Counted from the stretch's first letter, positions 53,645-63,018 are shown. The stretch: DNA of 64,000 nucleotides from Ga0077555 sp041397775 (GCA_041397775.1 JAWKWB010000012.1:1-64000), one strand, 5' to 3'. Notes: generated by a model not told the origin, from the letters alone. Numbers and translations are program-made.

Positions 53645-55207
53645 TCAGCCCGCCGCGCCGCCGCCAACGAAGCCCGAGCCGGATTTGTGGGGGTTGTTCA
53701 TGAAGAACAGGATCGGGACGCAGACCGCGATCGAGATGGCGAGCAACTGGAAGTCGGCAATGTAGGCGAGCAGCTTGCCCTGCCGGGCCACGAGACGCTC
53801 CAGTGCCGCCAGGCCCGCGGTCTCCGTGAGGCTCCAGGCGTCGGGCAGCGTGATGTGGCGGAAGATCGGATTGAAGGGCGTGACGTGCTCGGTCAGGGCG
53901 GCGCGGTAGCCTTGCGATCCCCATACCAGGTACGTCGAGAAGATGCCGATGCCGATGCTGCGGCCGATATTGTTGAGCAGCGAATAGAACGAGGTTCCCG
54001 CGTCGCGCTGCTCGGGCGGCAGCGTCGTGAACGCGACGGCATTCAACGGCACCATGAAACCGGCGAAGCCCAGTCCCTGGATGAAGTTGTTGACGACGAT
54101 GCTGGTGCGATCGATGTCCTCGGTGAAGGTCGAGAGCTGCCACATGGTGGTGGCGATCACCAGCATCGCCAGCGCGATCACCTTGCGCGGGTCGACGTGC
54201 CTGATGAGCCGGCCGATGACGAAGGACCCCATCATGGTGCCGGCGCCGCGCGGTGCCAGGATGAAGCCTGCATCGAGGACGGAATAGCCGCCCATCTCCT
54301 GCACGAACGGCGGCAGCAGGATGAGGCTCCCGAACAGCAGCACGCCGAACAAGGTGCGCAGCACCGTGCCGCCGAGATAGTTGCGGTCCTTGAAGATCAG
54401 CGGATCGATGAACGGCGTCTCGGTGTTCAGGGAATTGACGATGAAGAGCCAGAAGGCCGCCGCGCCGACGAGTGCCAGAGTCACGACGAGCGGCGAGGAG
54501 AACCAGGCCAGCCGCTCGCCGCGGTCGAGGATGAACTGCAGCGTGGCGATGCTGATGCCCAACGTGACGAAGCCGAAATAATTGAACTTCCGCCGGGGGC
54601 GTTGCCCGCCTCTGGGCAACAGGGCCGCCACCATGACGAACGCGAGCAGGCCGACGGGCAGGTTGAGGAAGAAGGCCCAGCGCCAATCCAGGTATTCCGT
54701 GACATAGCCGCCGATGGTCGGACCGAAGACGGGGCCGAACATCACGCCGACGCCCCACCAGGCCATGGCCGTGCCGAACTCCTCGCGCGGGTAGATCGAC
54801 AGTAGCGAGGACATGGCGAGCGGCAGGAGGGCAGCGCCGAAGAAGCCCTGCATCGCGCGATAGAAGAGAATTTCGTTGAGCGAGTGCGAGGTCCCGCACA
54901 TCAACTCGAATGTCGTGAAGCCGACGATGGCGACGAGGATCAGCGGCTTGCGGCCGAAGGTGGCGCCGAGCGTGCCCCACAGCGGCGTCATGACGGAGAG
55001 CGAAATGAGGTAGGAGGTCAGCACCCAGGCAATCTGGTCCTGCGTCGCCGACAGCGCCCCTTGCATCTGGCGCAGCGCAATCGACACGATGGTGGTGTCG
55101 AAGACCTGCACGAGTGGCGCGAGGATCAGCGCGACCGTCACCAGCCGCAGCCGCATGCCGCGTAACTGGGGTGGAGCGGCGGACGCGGCGGGGGCTGCTG
55201 CGTTCAT
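53645..55207 (-). CDS. emrB: DHA2-family multidrug efflux transporter (EmrB/QacA type)
   Basis: 520 residues with 14 membrane segments. LDTTIVNIAL-type motif (FDTTIVSIALRQMQGAL), WVLTSYLISLSVMTPLWGTL, and WRWAFFLNLPVGLLAFVMVA are the DHA2 pattern. It exports drugs by proton antiport with the adjacent adaptor. Start 55207 overlaps the emrA stop by four bases (ATGA). The gene ends at 53645 near the luciferase-like gene. Likely substrates are lipophilic drugs or aromatic acids; not determinable here. Confidence 0.93.
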   Translation of the reverse strand: MNAAAPAASAAPPQLRGMRLRLVTVALILAPLVQVFDTTIVSIALRQMQGALSATQDQIAWVLTSYLISLSVMTPLWGTLGATFGRKPLILVAIVGFTTFELMCGTSHSLNEILFYRAMQGFFGAALLPLAMSSLLSIYPREEFGTAMAWWGVGVMFGPVFGPTIGGYVTEYLDWRWAFFLNLPVGLLAFVMVAALLPRGGQRPRRKFNYFGFVTLGISIATLQFILDRGERLAWFSSPLVVTLALVGAAAFWLFIVNSLNTETPFIDPLIFKDRNYLGGTVLRTLFGVLLFGSLILLPPFVQEMGGYSVLDAGFILAPRGAGTMMGSFVIGRLIRHVDPRKVIALAMLVIATTMWQLSTFTEDIDRTSIVVNNFIQGLGFAGFMVPLNAVAFTTLPPEQRDAGTSFYSLLNNIGRSIGIGIFSTYLVWGSQGYRAALTEHVTPFNPIFRHITLPDAWSLTETAGLAALERLVARQGKLLAYIADFQLLAISIAVCVPILFFMNNPHKSGSGFVGGGAAG

Positions 55208-56388
55208 CTGTGTCTCGCCGCCTGCCGGGTGTGATCTGCCGGCGCCGTCGTGCCCAGAACCGTTTGCAGCCAGCGTGGCAGCTGCCGCCTGTGACCCGTA
55301 TCGATCGAGACGACGACGCTCATGCCGGCACGCAGCGACGGCTTCGACTCGGAACGGGCCAGGCGCAGGCGTACCGGCAGGCGCTGCACCACCTTCACCC
55401 AATTGCCCGTGGCGTTCTGCGGCGGCAGCACGGCGAATTCGGCCCCCGTCGCGAAACTGATGCTGGCGACCTTCGCATCGAGATCATGATCGGGATAGGT
55501 GTCGACATGCACGGTGGCGCCCTGGCCCACCTTGACGTTGGTGAGGTCGGTCTCCTTGAAGTTCGCCTGGATCCACACCTGTTCGTCGCTGACGAGACTG
55601 AACACGACCTTGCCCGCGGTCACGTGCTCGCCGGGCTGGAGCTCGAAATTGGTCACGACACCCGACGCGGGTGCGCGGATCCTCGTGCGCTCCAGATCGA
55701 GGGCGGCCTGGTCGCGTAGCGCCTTTGCCTCGCGGACGGCGGGATGGTCCGGAGTTGCCGCATCGGGCGCGCCGCCGAGCTTGGCCAGCGCCTCGGCGAT
55801 CTCCTGCTTGATGATCCCGATCTGGTCGCGCGCGTTGCGCAGGTTCTTCTCGGCGGTGTCCATGCCCGACTGCGAGACGACGCCCTTGCTGCTCAGTTGC
55901 TGCTGGCGATCGTGCATCTGGAGATTGAAGGCCTCGTCGCCTTCGGCCAGTTTCAGGCGCGCCGTCTTCTGCTTGTAGAGCGCGCGCAGCGCCTCGACAT
56001 TGCGCGTCGCAGACGCCAACTGCGCCTCGGCCTTGTCGAGCGCGATGCGATAGGGAGCCGCATCGATCTCGAAGAGCAGCGCGCCCTTCTCCACCTTCTG
56101 GTCCATGACGACGCCGACACGGGCCACGCGCCCCGAGATCTCCGGGCTGATGGCGATCTTGTCCGCCTTCACGTAGGCATTGTCGGTCGACACGTAGCGC
56201 CCGCCGGCCAGATAGATGTAGGCGCCGAGCGTGGCGGCAGCGAGCGGCCCCGCGAGCGCGATCAGCAGTGTGGGCAGCAACCGCCCACGGGGTGCGAACC
56301 CGATGCCTCGCAGGAGGCCTACGACGCCGCCGGGCGAATTGGGGGGCGCGGGTTCGGACTTGCGTTCGTCGGGCGTCGCCTTCTGCAT
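55204..56388 (-). CDS. emrA: HlyD/EmrA-family membrane-fusion protein
   Basis: 394 residues. One N-terminal helix (LPTLLIALAGPLAAATLGAYIYLAGG) is followed by STDNAYVKADKIAISPEISG (lipoyl-like domain), a coiled-coil hairpin (ALDKAEAQLASATRNVEALRALY; LRNARDQIGIIKQEIAEALAKLG) and the beta-barrel RIRAPASGVVTNFELQPGEHV. It bridges EmrB to an outer-membrane channel. It overlaps emrB by four bases and is ten bases from the marR stop. Confidence 0.93.
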   Translation of the reverse strand: MQKATPDERKSEPAPPNSPGGVVGLLRGIGFAPRGRLLPTLLIALAGPLAAATLGAYIYLAGGRYVSTDNAYVKADKIAISPEISGRVARVGVVMDQKVEKGALLFEIDAAPYRIALDKAEAQLASATRNVEALRALYKQKTARLKLAEGDEAFNLQMHDRQQQLSSKGVVSQSGMDTAEKNLRNARDQIGIIKQEIAEALAKLGGAPDAATPDHPAVREAKALRDQAALDLERTRIRAPASGVVTNFELQPGEHVTAGKVVFSLVSDEQVWIQANFKETDLTNVKVGQGATVHVDTYPDHDLDAKVASISFATGAEFAVLPPQNATGNWVKVVQRLPVRLRLARSESKPSLRAGMSVVVSIDTGHRRQLPRWLQTVLGTTAPADHTRQAARHR

Positions 56389-56398
56389 GGCTCGACCA

Positions 56399-56893
56399 TC
56401 ATCCCTTCGCCGCCCAGCGCCGCGAGGCGGGAGGGGCTGCCGCCTCCTCGTCAGCCGCGAGGGCCTGCATGTTCGCCTTGATCCTGAGAAGCGTATCGAT
56501 CAACTTGTCCGCATCCGCCTTCGACAGGTCCCGCAGTGCCTCGCCGCGCGTGATCTCCGACATCTCGCGCAGGCGATCGAGAACCGGCTGCACCTCGTCC
56601 TTGAGGTAGAGGTTCCAGGCGCGGCGGTCGGCCGGATCGGCCCGGCGCTCGACGAAGCCCTTGGCCACGAGCCGGTCGATGTGGCGACCCAGCGTGATCG
56701 TCTCGATTTCCAGGATGCCCGCCAAGGCCGTCTGCGTGATGCCCTCACGGCGGCGCAGCTGGGCCAGCACGCGCCATTGCGCGCGCGTCAACCCCAGGCC
56801 ACTGGCGCGCTGATCGAAGCGTTCGCGCACCAGGCGCGAGACGTCCGCCAACAAGAACCCCAACGAGCGCTGCAGATATGGATCGACCTTCAT
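56399..56893 (-). CDS. MarR-family transcriptional regulator
   Basis: 164 residues. LSLTRAQWRVLAQLRRREGITQTALAG-type sequence (helix-turn-helix at about 45-75) with ETITLGRHIDRLVAKGFVERR (recognition helix and wing) is the MarR pattern. It probably represses this marR-emrA-emrB operon and releases DNA on binding a substrate. The ATG is only eight bases from a -10-like TATAAT, so the mRNA may be leaderless; the start MKVDPYLQRS is otherwise well supported. The operator is listed separately. Confidence 0.93.
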   Translation of the reverse strand: MKVDPYLQRSLGFLLADVSRLVRERFDQRASGLGLTRAQWRVLAQLRRREGITQTALAGILEIETITLGRHIDRLVAKGFVERRADPADRRAWNLYLKDEVQPVLDRLREMSEITRGEALRDLSKADADKLIDTLLRIKANMQALAADEEAAAPPASRRWAAKG

Positions 56894-56901
56894 GAGGCCG
56901 G

Positions 56902-56931
56902 ATTATAATAAGCTCGCCTATTATTGAGCAA
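56902..56931 (-). promoter_or_regulatory. Promoter and MarR operator upstream of marR
   Basis: ATAATA and TATTAT flank an eight-base centre (56905-56924), a 20-bp near-palindrome. On the minus strand TATAAT (56902-56907) could be a -10, and TTGCTC is 18 bases upstream as a weak -35. The operator overlaps both. The -10 is only eight bases from the ATG, so transcription would start at or very near the start codon. Confidence 0.7.
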
Positions 56932-57047
56932 GCTGATTACATGCACTGGTTTACAAATTGCGCGGCGGCGCGCGCCCCCAAAGCACGAAGGGAGCCGCGA
57001 CAGCTCCCTCTGCTCGTATCCATGGCTCTCCGAAAGGCTCCCCGCGA

Positions 57048-59249
57048 TCAGCCCGCGCGCGAGATGGGCGCCTTGGGGGCCGGCCCGGCAGGAGCCGCAG
57101 CACCGGGCGGGCTCAGCAGCGCATCCCAGCTCTCGTGCAGGCGCCGCAGGTTGTGGCGTGCCACTTCGGCGTACTCGGCAGCCCCTTGCACCTCGAACAC
57201 CTCGAGCGCGGGAACGAGGGCGCCGGCGGCCGCCACCCAATTGCGGCGCTTGTCGCGCAACTCGCCGATCCGCACCAGGGCGGAGCCGAGGTTCATCTGC
57301 GTGATGGCCCACTTCATGGCGTCCGTCTCGCGCGAGAAGACGCCGAGTGCCGCCTCGTAAGCCGCTGTCGCCTTGTCGAGATTGCCCAGCGCATCGGCGC
57401 TCTTCTGGCCGAGGGCGGCGTAGGCATTGCCGAGATTGAGCTGCAGCAGCGCCCATTTCCCGGACGCCATCTCGCGCACCGTCGATTGTAGCGCCGCCTT
57501 GAACGCGACGACGGCTGCCTCGAGCCGGCCGATCCCATCGGGGCGATCGCCCAGCCCCAGCAAGGCCGTGCCGAGGTTCATCTGCATCTGTGCCGTCTGG
57601 CCCGCGGGGTCGCCTTCGGGCAGCAGTTCGATGACGCGCTGGAATGCCTCGGATGCCTCCACCAGCAGTTCCTCACCGCCATCCCGCTCCTCGAGCGCCA
57701 GCAGGACGTTGCCGAGCCCCGAGAGTGCCGCCAAGCGGTCGGCGGCGTGTCGCGGCGCCGTCAGTGTCTCCATCACGTCGCGGAACGCATCGGCGGCCTC
57801 GCGCAGGACGAGGCTCGACTGGTCGCGCTCGCCGATTTGCGCCAGCGCCTGCGCCAGCTTGAGCTGCGCGGCGCTCCACGTGTTGAGCGACGAGCGCTTG
57901 TCGAGCAAAGACAGACCGCGGCGATAGGCAGCCACCGCGTCCTTCAGGCGGGCCGTTCCACCGTCGCGGACGCCAGCCAGTGCAAGCGCATCGGCCAAGC
58001 CGATGCTCGCCTCGCCCAGTCCTTTCTGTTCGGGCAGATCGGACGCCTGACGCACGGCCGTGCTGTAGGCCGAGATGGCATCCGCCACCGCCTGCGACCC
58101 GCGCGATTGGGCTGCGCGCTGATAAAGCGCCTCGGCGCGCTGGAGGTTGTACTTCCACGCCATGGCACGGTCGGCGGATGGGAGCGCCAGCGTCGCTTCG
58201 CCGAAGAGATCGGCGGCCGCCGCGAAATCGCGGTTGGCCAGTGCCAGTTCGGCGAGCCGTGCGGTCGCGCGCGCCTCCTCGGCCATCTGTCCGCGAATGG
58301 CCGCGACTTCCTCGGCCAGCCGCTCCTCGGTGCGGCGGCGGCTCTCACGGATATCGCGCCGGATCTGGCGCAAGGCATCGGCTGCGGCTTCGAAATCACC
58401 CTCGCCCAGGGCGGCGGCGGCGCGGGCCTTCAAGCGCCGCGTCTCTGCGAGATCGTTCGACGGGCGGGAGAGCTGCGCCTTGGCATCACCCAGCCATTTG
58501 CACAGGCCTTCCAGCCGCTCCAGCATGCGATCGGCCGGCACGCCCTGGCTGACGAGCAGCGCCAGCACGCGCGAAACGGCTTTCTCGTTCAAACCGAACT
58601 GTTCGCGCAGGCCAACCAGATAGAGCGGGCCGCCGGCCTCACCGATCATTCCGGCCACGGCGGCGGGAACAGAGGCGAGGAGACCGGACTCGCCGGGGGC
58701 TGCGGGAATGACACCACCGGGCGCCTGCGACGCCGCGAAAGCGCGCAAGCCCGCCTCGAAGCGCGCGATGCTCTCGGCGTCGCGCAACAGGTGGGCGTAG
58801 GCGCGCTCCACGAGGAAGCTTGCGATGCCGCCGGTGAGACCGGACAACTCCGACGCCCCGAAGCGGCTGGCCTCTCCCATGATGCTGGCCGCGATGCGCC
58901 GCGCCGCGGGCTCTCCGGATGCCTCGGTCTCGGCCGCGCGCACCTGGCGAATGCTCTCGCTCAGCACTGCGACCGACGGCGGGGCGAGGCGGATCAGGCT
59001 GGCGACCGCAATCGCATGCCGTTCGAGGGCCGCCTGCGCGACGCCGCGCGTCTCGTCGCTGATCCAAATTTCGCGGGCCAGACCGTCGACAACGGTTTCG
59101 AGGGCCTCCGAATCGCCGGCGCTGCCCAGCCAGTGCACGAAAGCCTTGGCCTGCTCGACATCACCGAGCTGCAATTTCGCGTCCAGGGCAGGGGCCAGTG
59201 AAAGCCCGGCCGTGCCAACCAACTCGGCAAGTGCCTCGAACAATGCCAT
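57048..59249 (-). CDS. Large tetratricopeptide-repeat protein
   Basis: 733 residues. The N-terminal 260 residues are helical without a clear family. A heptad-like charged stretch (IRRDIRESRRRTEERLAEEVAAI) forms a coiled coil, followed by about eight or nine TPR-like repeats (for example LQLNLGNAYAALGQKSADALGNLDKATAAYEAALGVF and MQMNLGTALLGLGDRPDGIGRLEAAVVAFKAAL). No signal peptide or catalytic motif. Start 59249 (MALFEALAELVGTAG) has GAGGGGG at good spacing; other Met residues lie 12 and 33 codons upstream. It is likely a scaffold or adaptor. Its position between marR and leuD is not obviously meaningful. Confidence 0.82.
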   Translation of the reverse strand: MALFEALAELVGTAGLSLAPALDAKLQLGDVEQAKAFVHWLGSAGDSEALETVVDGLAREIWISDETRGVAQAALERHAIAVASLIRLAPPSVAVLSESIRQVRAAETEASGEPAARRIAASIMGEASRFGASELSGLTGGIASFLVERAYAHLLRDAESIARFEAGLRAFAASQAPGGVIPAAPGESGLLASVPAAVAGMIGEAGGPLYLVGLREQFGLNEKAVSRVLALLVSQGVPADRMLERLEGLCKWLGDAKAQLSRPSNDLAETRRLKARAAAALGEGDFEAAADALRQIRRDIRESRRRTEERLAEEVAAIRGQMAEEARATARLAELALANRDFAAAADLFGEATLALPSADRAMAWKYNLQRAEALYQRAAQSRGSQAVADAISAYSTAVRQASDLPEQKGLGEASIGLADALALAGVRDGGTARLKDAVAAYRRGLSLLDKRSSLNTWSAAQLKLAQALAQIGERDQSSLVLREAADAFRDVMETLTAPRHAADRLAALSGLGNVLLALEERDGGEELLVEASEAFQRVIELLPEGDPAGQTAQMQMNLGTALLGLGDRPDGIGRLEAAVVAFKAALQSTVREMASGKWALLQLNLGNAYAALGQKSADALGNLDKATAAYEAALGVFSRETDAMKWAITQMNLGSALVRIGELRDKRRNWVAAAGALVPALEVFEVQGAAEYAEVARHNLRRLHESWDALLSPPGAAAPAGPAPKAPISRAG

Positions 59250-59506
59250 CGCTCGCCCCCTCAACACCCCAACAATAGGAATCATGGAGGAACTACGCTG
59301 AGTCTCGCGAGCAAGTGAATGCCTTGCATATGAATTTCTGTGAAACATTGCATGTTATGCACATGCGTTGGACGCGCCGTGCACGGATGCACGCACGAAC
59401 GCCGGCCGGGCGCCAACATCGCACAATCGCTGAACCGGACATCGCACGGATCGGCAGACGGCCGGCCGCGACCGGCGCCCAGAACAGCCGCGGCCTGTCT
59501 CGCACG

Positions 59507-60118
59507 TCAGCCCGTCATCCGCGCTTCGTAGGCCTTGATGTCGGCCTCGTAGCCCATGGTCATGGCGATCTCGTCGACGCCCTGCACCAGGCAGTCCTTG
59601 CGGAAACTGTCGATGGTGAACGTATCCACCTTGCCGTCGGGTCCGCGCACCGCCTGGCCCGGCAGGTCCACCGTGATCTCGGCCCCCGGCAATTCCAGCA
59701 AAAAGCGCAACAACTCGTTGATGCGGGCTTCGGGCAACTGGATCGGCAGGACGCCGTTCTGGAAGCAGTTGTTGAAGAAGATGTCGCCGAACGAAGGCGC
59801 GATGAACGCCTTGAAGCCGTTGTCCTTGAGAACGGTCACGGCCATCTCGCGGCTGGAGCCGCAGGCGAAGTTGCGGGCCGCGACCACGATGCCGGCGTTG
59901 GCGTACTCCGGCTTGTTCATGACGAACTCGGGCCGGGGGGTGCCGTTGTCGTTGTAGCGCACGTCGCGGAACAGGTGCGGCCGCATGTCGTCGCGGTTCA
60001 GGGAGAGGAAGCGGGCCGGGATGATCTGGTCCGTATCGACGTTGGCCTGGTTGATCGGCACGGCCACCGCCGTCAGCGTGGTGAACGGCTCGCGCGGCAC
60101 TGCCACGGGCGTCGTCAT
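59507..60118 (-). CDS. leuD: 3-isopropylmalate dehydratase small subunit
   Basis: 203 residues. VPINQANVDTDQIIPARFLS (21-40), FACGSSREMAVTVLKDNGFKAFIAPSFGDIFFNN and NGVLPIQL are the LeuD signatures. With LeuC it converts 2-isopropylmalate to 3-isopropylmalate in leucine synthesis. Start 60118 is 11 bases downstream of the leuC stop, so the two are cotranscribed in the order leuC-leuD. leuA and leuB are not adjacent. Confidence 0.96.
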   Translation of the reverse strand: MTTPVAVPREPFTTLTAVAVPINQANVDTDQIIPARFLSLNRDDMRPHLFRDVRYNDNGTPRPEFVMNKPEYANAGIVVAARNFACGSSREMAVTVLKDNGFKAFIAPSFGDIFFNNCFQNGVLPIQLPEARINELLRFLLELPGAEITVDLPGQAVRGPDGKVDTFTIDSFRKDCLVQGVDEIAMTMGYEADIKAYEARMTG

Positions 60119-60129
60119 GGGCGATCTCC

Positions 60130-61542
60130 TCAAGCCATCAAGCGGCGAACATCGGTGAACTGGCCGGTCACGGCGGCGGCGGCGGCCATGGCCGGGCTGA
60201 CGAGGTGCGTGCGCACGCCCTTGCCATGGCGGCCGACGAAATTGCGGTTGGAGGTGGAGGCGATGCGCTCCTGCGGGCGGCCGATCTCGCCGTTCATGCC
60301 CAGGCACATCGAGCAGCCCGACTCGCGCCACTCGAAGCCCGCCTCCTTGAAGATGCGGTCGAGCCCTTCGCTCTCGGCCTGCGCCTTGACGAGGCCGGAG
60401 CCCGGCACGATCCAGCTCGGCACGACGGCCTGCCGGCCTTTCGCAACGGCTGCTGCCGCCCGCAAGTCCTCGATGCGGCTGTTGGTGCACGAGCCGATGA
60501 AGACGCGGTCCACCTTGATGTCGGCGATGGGCGTTCCCGGCGTCAGCCCCATGTAGGCCAGGGACCGGGCGAGCGCCTCGCGCTTGACGCCATCGGCGGC
60601 GCTGTCGGGATTGGGAACGACGCCGGAGACGGGTGCTGCATCTTCCGGGCTGGTGCCATAGGTCACCATCGGCGCGATGTCGGGGCCCGACAGCGTCACC
60701 TCGCGGTCGAAGGTGGCGTTGTCGTGGGAGGGCAGTGCCTTCCAGGCCGCCAGCGCCTTGTCCCATTCGGCGCCCTTGGGCGCATAGGGCCGGCCGGCGA
60801 GGTAGGCGAACGTCTTGTCGTCGGGTGCCACCATGCCCGCGCGCGCGCCACCTTCGATCGACATGTTGCAGAGCGTCAGGCGGCCTTCCATCGACAGCTG
60901 GCGGATGCCGCTACCGGCATATTCGTAGACGTAGCCCGTGCCGCCGGCCGCGCCCAGTTTCGCGATGATGGCGAGGATGATGTCCTTGCCGGTGATGCCG
61001 TTGCCCAATGCACCATCGATGTTGATGCGCATCGTCTTCGGCTTCTTCTGCCACAGCGTCTGCGTGGCCATGACGTGCATGACCTCCGACTGTCCGACGC
61101 CGAAGGCGAGGCAGCCCAGCGCACCGTGGGTGGAGGTATGGCTGTCGCCGCAGACCAGCGTCACACCCGGCAGCGTGATGCCCTGCTCGGGCCCCACGAC
61201 GTGCACGATGCCGTTCCGCGCGTCGCCGATGTCGAACACGGTGACGCCGGTTTCGCGGCCATTGATGGAGAGCGCGGTGACCATACGCCGCCCGTTGGGG
61301 TCCTTGATCGCGGCCTTGTCGCGCGTATCGGTGGGCATGTAATGGTCGGGCGTGCCGAACGAGAGATCGGGGCGGCGGAAGGCGAGCCCGCGCTGCTTCA
61401 GCCGCTCGAAGGCGAAGTAGGAGCCGTCATGAATGAGATGGCGATCGATATAGAGCAGCGTGTAGCCGTCCGGCCTGTCGACCACCACGTGGCGGCGCCA
61501 GATCTTCTCGAACAGCGTCTGCGGCTGGGCAGCCTCTGCCAT
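60130..61542 (-). CDS. leuC: 3-isopropylmalate dehydratase large subunit
   Basis: 470 residues. This aconitase-family enzyme binds a [4Fe-4S] cluster through Cys residues in VFIGSCTNSRIEDLRAAA and GCSMCLGMN. TLFEKIWRRHVVVDRPDGYTL and CGDSHTSTHGALG are invariant. Start 61542 (MAEAAQPQTLFEKIW) has a good context; the 15 extra upstream codons are arginine-rich shadow sequence. The length is normal. Confidence 0.97.
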   Translation of the reverse strand: MAEAAQPQTLFEKIWRRHVVVDRPDGYTLLYIDRHLIHDGSYFAFERLKQRGLAFRRPDLSFGTPDHYMPTDTRDKAAIKDPNGRRMVTALSINGRETGVTVFDIGDARNGIVHVVGPEQGITLPGVTLVCGDSHTSTHGALGCLAFGVGQSEVMHVMATQTLWQKKPKTMRINIDGALGNGITGKDIILAIIAKLGAAGGTGYVYEYAGSGIRQLSMEGRLTLCNMSIEGGARAGMVAPDDKTFAYLAGRPYAPKGAEWDKALAAWKALPSHDNATFDREVTLSGPDIAPMVTYGTSPEDAAPVSGVVPNPDSAADGVKREALARSLAYMGLTPGTPIADIKVDRVFIGSCTNSRIEDLRAAAAVAKGRQAVVPSWIVPGSGLVKAQAESEGLDRIFKEAGFEWRESGCSMCLGMNGEIGRPQERIASTSNRNFVGRHGKGVRTHLVSPAMAAAAAVTGQFTDVRRLMA

Positions 61543-61683
61543 GGCATTCCTCCTCGCTGCGAAACGGCTCCAAGGCCACGGCGACACCGCCCGGCCAGGG
61601 GAGCGCGAACTTTAGGCGGGGTCCCGTGCGGCGACAAGGGCCGCGCCGACAGCGCGGGGCTGCGATCGACCGCACGAACGAAA

Positions 61684-61707
61684 CGAGGGGGCACCCGGGC
61701 CCCCTCG
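61684..61707 (-). terminator. Rho-independent-type terminator after the thiolase gene
   Basis: CGAGGGGGC and GCCCCCTCG make a perfect 9-bp stem with a six-base loop. On the minus strand TTTCGTTCG follows, 30 bases beyond the thiolase stop. Confidence 0.85.
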
Positions 61708-61736
61708 CAACGGCTTTGGTGCGGGGCGCCGCGCAA

Positions 61737-62879
61737 TTACGGCGCCTCGTTCGAGAAGATGATCGTGCCGGAGGCGGCGAACATGCCGCCGACGCCGTGG
61801 CAGACCGAGATCTTCGCGCCCGGGATCTGCGCCGGTGCGATGCCGCGCATCTGGCGGACGCTCTCCTGCAGGGCATACATGCCGTACATGCCGGAGTGCA
61901 TGTAGGAGAGGCCGCCGCCGTTGGTATTGATCGGCAGCTTGCCGCCGGGTGCCGAATGACGCTCGCCGATGAAGGCTGCCGCCTCGCCACGCTTGCAGAA
62001 GCCCAGGTCCTCCAGGCCGTAAAGCGGCAGATGCGCGAAGGCGTCGTAGATCATGAGGTGATCGACGTCGGAATGCGTGATGCCGGCTTCCTCGAACGCC
62101 TTCTTGCCGGAAACGCGGAAGGCCTTCGACGAGGTGAAGTCCTCCATCTGCGAGATCATCGGGCCTTCGACGCTCTCGCCCGTGCCCAGGATGTAGACGG
62201 GCTTCGTCGGGAAGTCCTTGGCGCGTTCGGCGCTCGTCAGGATCAGCGCGCCGCCGCCGTCGGTGACGAGGCAGCACATCAGGATGCGGAACGGATAGGC
62301 GATCATGCGGGAGTTGAGCACGTCGTCGACCGTGATCGGATCCTTGAACGTCGCGCGCGGGTTCTTCGCGGCCCATTCGCGCTGCACGACCGCCACCATC
62401 GCGAGCTGCTCCTGCGTGATGCCGTAGGTCTTCAGGTAGCGCATCACGGGAATGGTGAACATCGTGGGTGGACCGAAGACGCCGTAGGGCGCTTCGAACT
62501 GGCCGGCGAGGCTGTCGGGATAGGGCGGGCGCGGCGTCGGCGCGACGCGGCTCTTGCCCGATTCACCGTGCGTGATGAGCACGGTCTTGCACAGGCCCTC
62601 GTTGATGGCGGCTGCCGCGTGGCGCACGTGCAGCATGAACGAGCAACCACCAACCGCCGTGCCGTCGGCCCATGTCGGCGTGATGCCGAGGTATTGGGCC
62701 AGTGCCTGCGGGACTTCGCCGGCGGTCGCGATGCCGTCGATGTCGGACGGCTTCAGCCCGCAATCCTTCATGGCGTTGAGTGCGGCGTCGGCATGCAGCT
62801 GGATCTGCGACATGCCGGGAATTCGGCCCAGCTCGGTCGTCTCGGCTGCCCCGACGACAGCCACGGATTTCTGTTTCAT
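61737..62879 (-). CDS. Thiolase-family (SCP2-like) acetyl-CoA acetyltransferase
   Basis: 380 residues. MKQKSVAVVGAAETTELGRI is the start of thiolase-like lipid-transfer proteins; Cys79 in AVGGCSFMLH is at the nucleophile position, and SVCHGVGGMFAASG near the end is the C-H-G-x-G region. GGGLSYMHSGMYGMYALQE is characteristic of the non-decarboxylating type that needs a DUF35 partner, which is encoded upstream on the same strand. Start 62879 was chosen because homology begins there and AAGGAG precedes it; the frame continues through the tandem repeats upstream. Likely role: thiolysis of a beta-ketoacyl-CoA. Confidence 0.9.
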   Translation of the reverse strand: MKQKSVAVVGAAETTELGRIPGMSQIQLHADAALNAMKDCGLKPSDIDGIATAGEVPQALAQYLGITPTWADGTAVGGCSFMLHVRHAAAAINEGLCKTVLITHGESGKSRVAPTPRPPYPDSLAGQFEAPYGVFGPPTMFTIPVMRYLKTYGITQEQLAMVAVVQREWAAKNPRATFKDPITVDDVLNSRMIAYPFRILMCCLVTDGGGALILTSAERAKDFPTKPVYILGTGESVEGPMISQMEDFTSSKAFRVSGKKAFEEAGITHSDVDHLMIYDAFAHLPLYGLEDLGFCKRGEAAAFIGERHSAPGGKLPINTNGGGLSYMHSGMYGMYALQESVRQMRGIAPAQIPGAKISVCHGVGGMFAASGTIIFSNEAP

Positions 62880-62885
62880 AGACTT

Positions 62886-63013
62886 CTCCTTGGCGCTTCG
62901 ATTGCCCACCAGGCAACCGCGCCGTTGCCTCTCCTTGGCGCTTCGGTTGCCCACCAGGCAACCGCGCCGTTGCCTCTCCTTGGCGCTTCGGTTGCCCACC
63001 AGGCAACCGCGCG
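62886..63013. repeat. Three tandem 45-bp repeats in the thiolase leader
   Basis: Units 62886-62930, 62931-62975 and 62976-63013 (last one incomplete) are nearly identical. Each contains, on the minus strand, AAGGAG plus two inverted repeats (AGGCAAC/GTTGCCT and GGTTGCC/GGCAACC) that compete for the same middle arm. The length is 15 codons, so the reading frame of the thiolase gene is kept open through all of them. The last unit supplies the thiolase Shine-Dalgarno. Confidence 0.92.
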
Positions 63014-63018
63014 GGATT

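Noticed and set aside
62886..63013. A CRISPR array
   Set aside because: Three direct repeats of 45 bp are adjacent with no spacers, and no cas gene is present. It is a tandem leader repeat.
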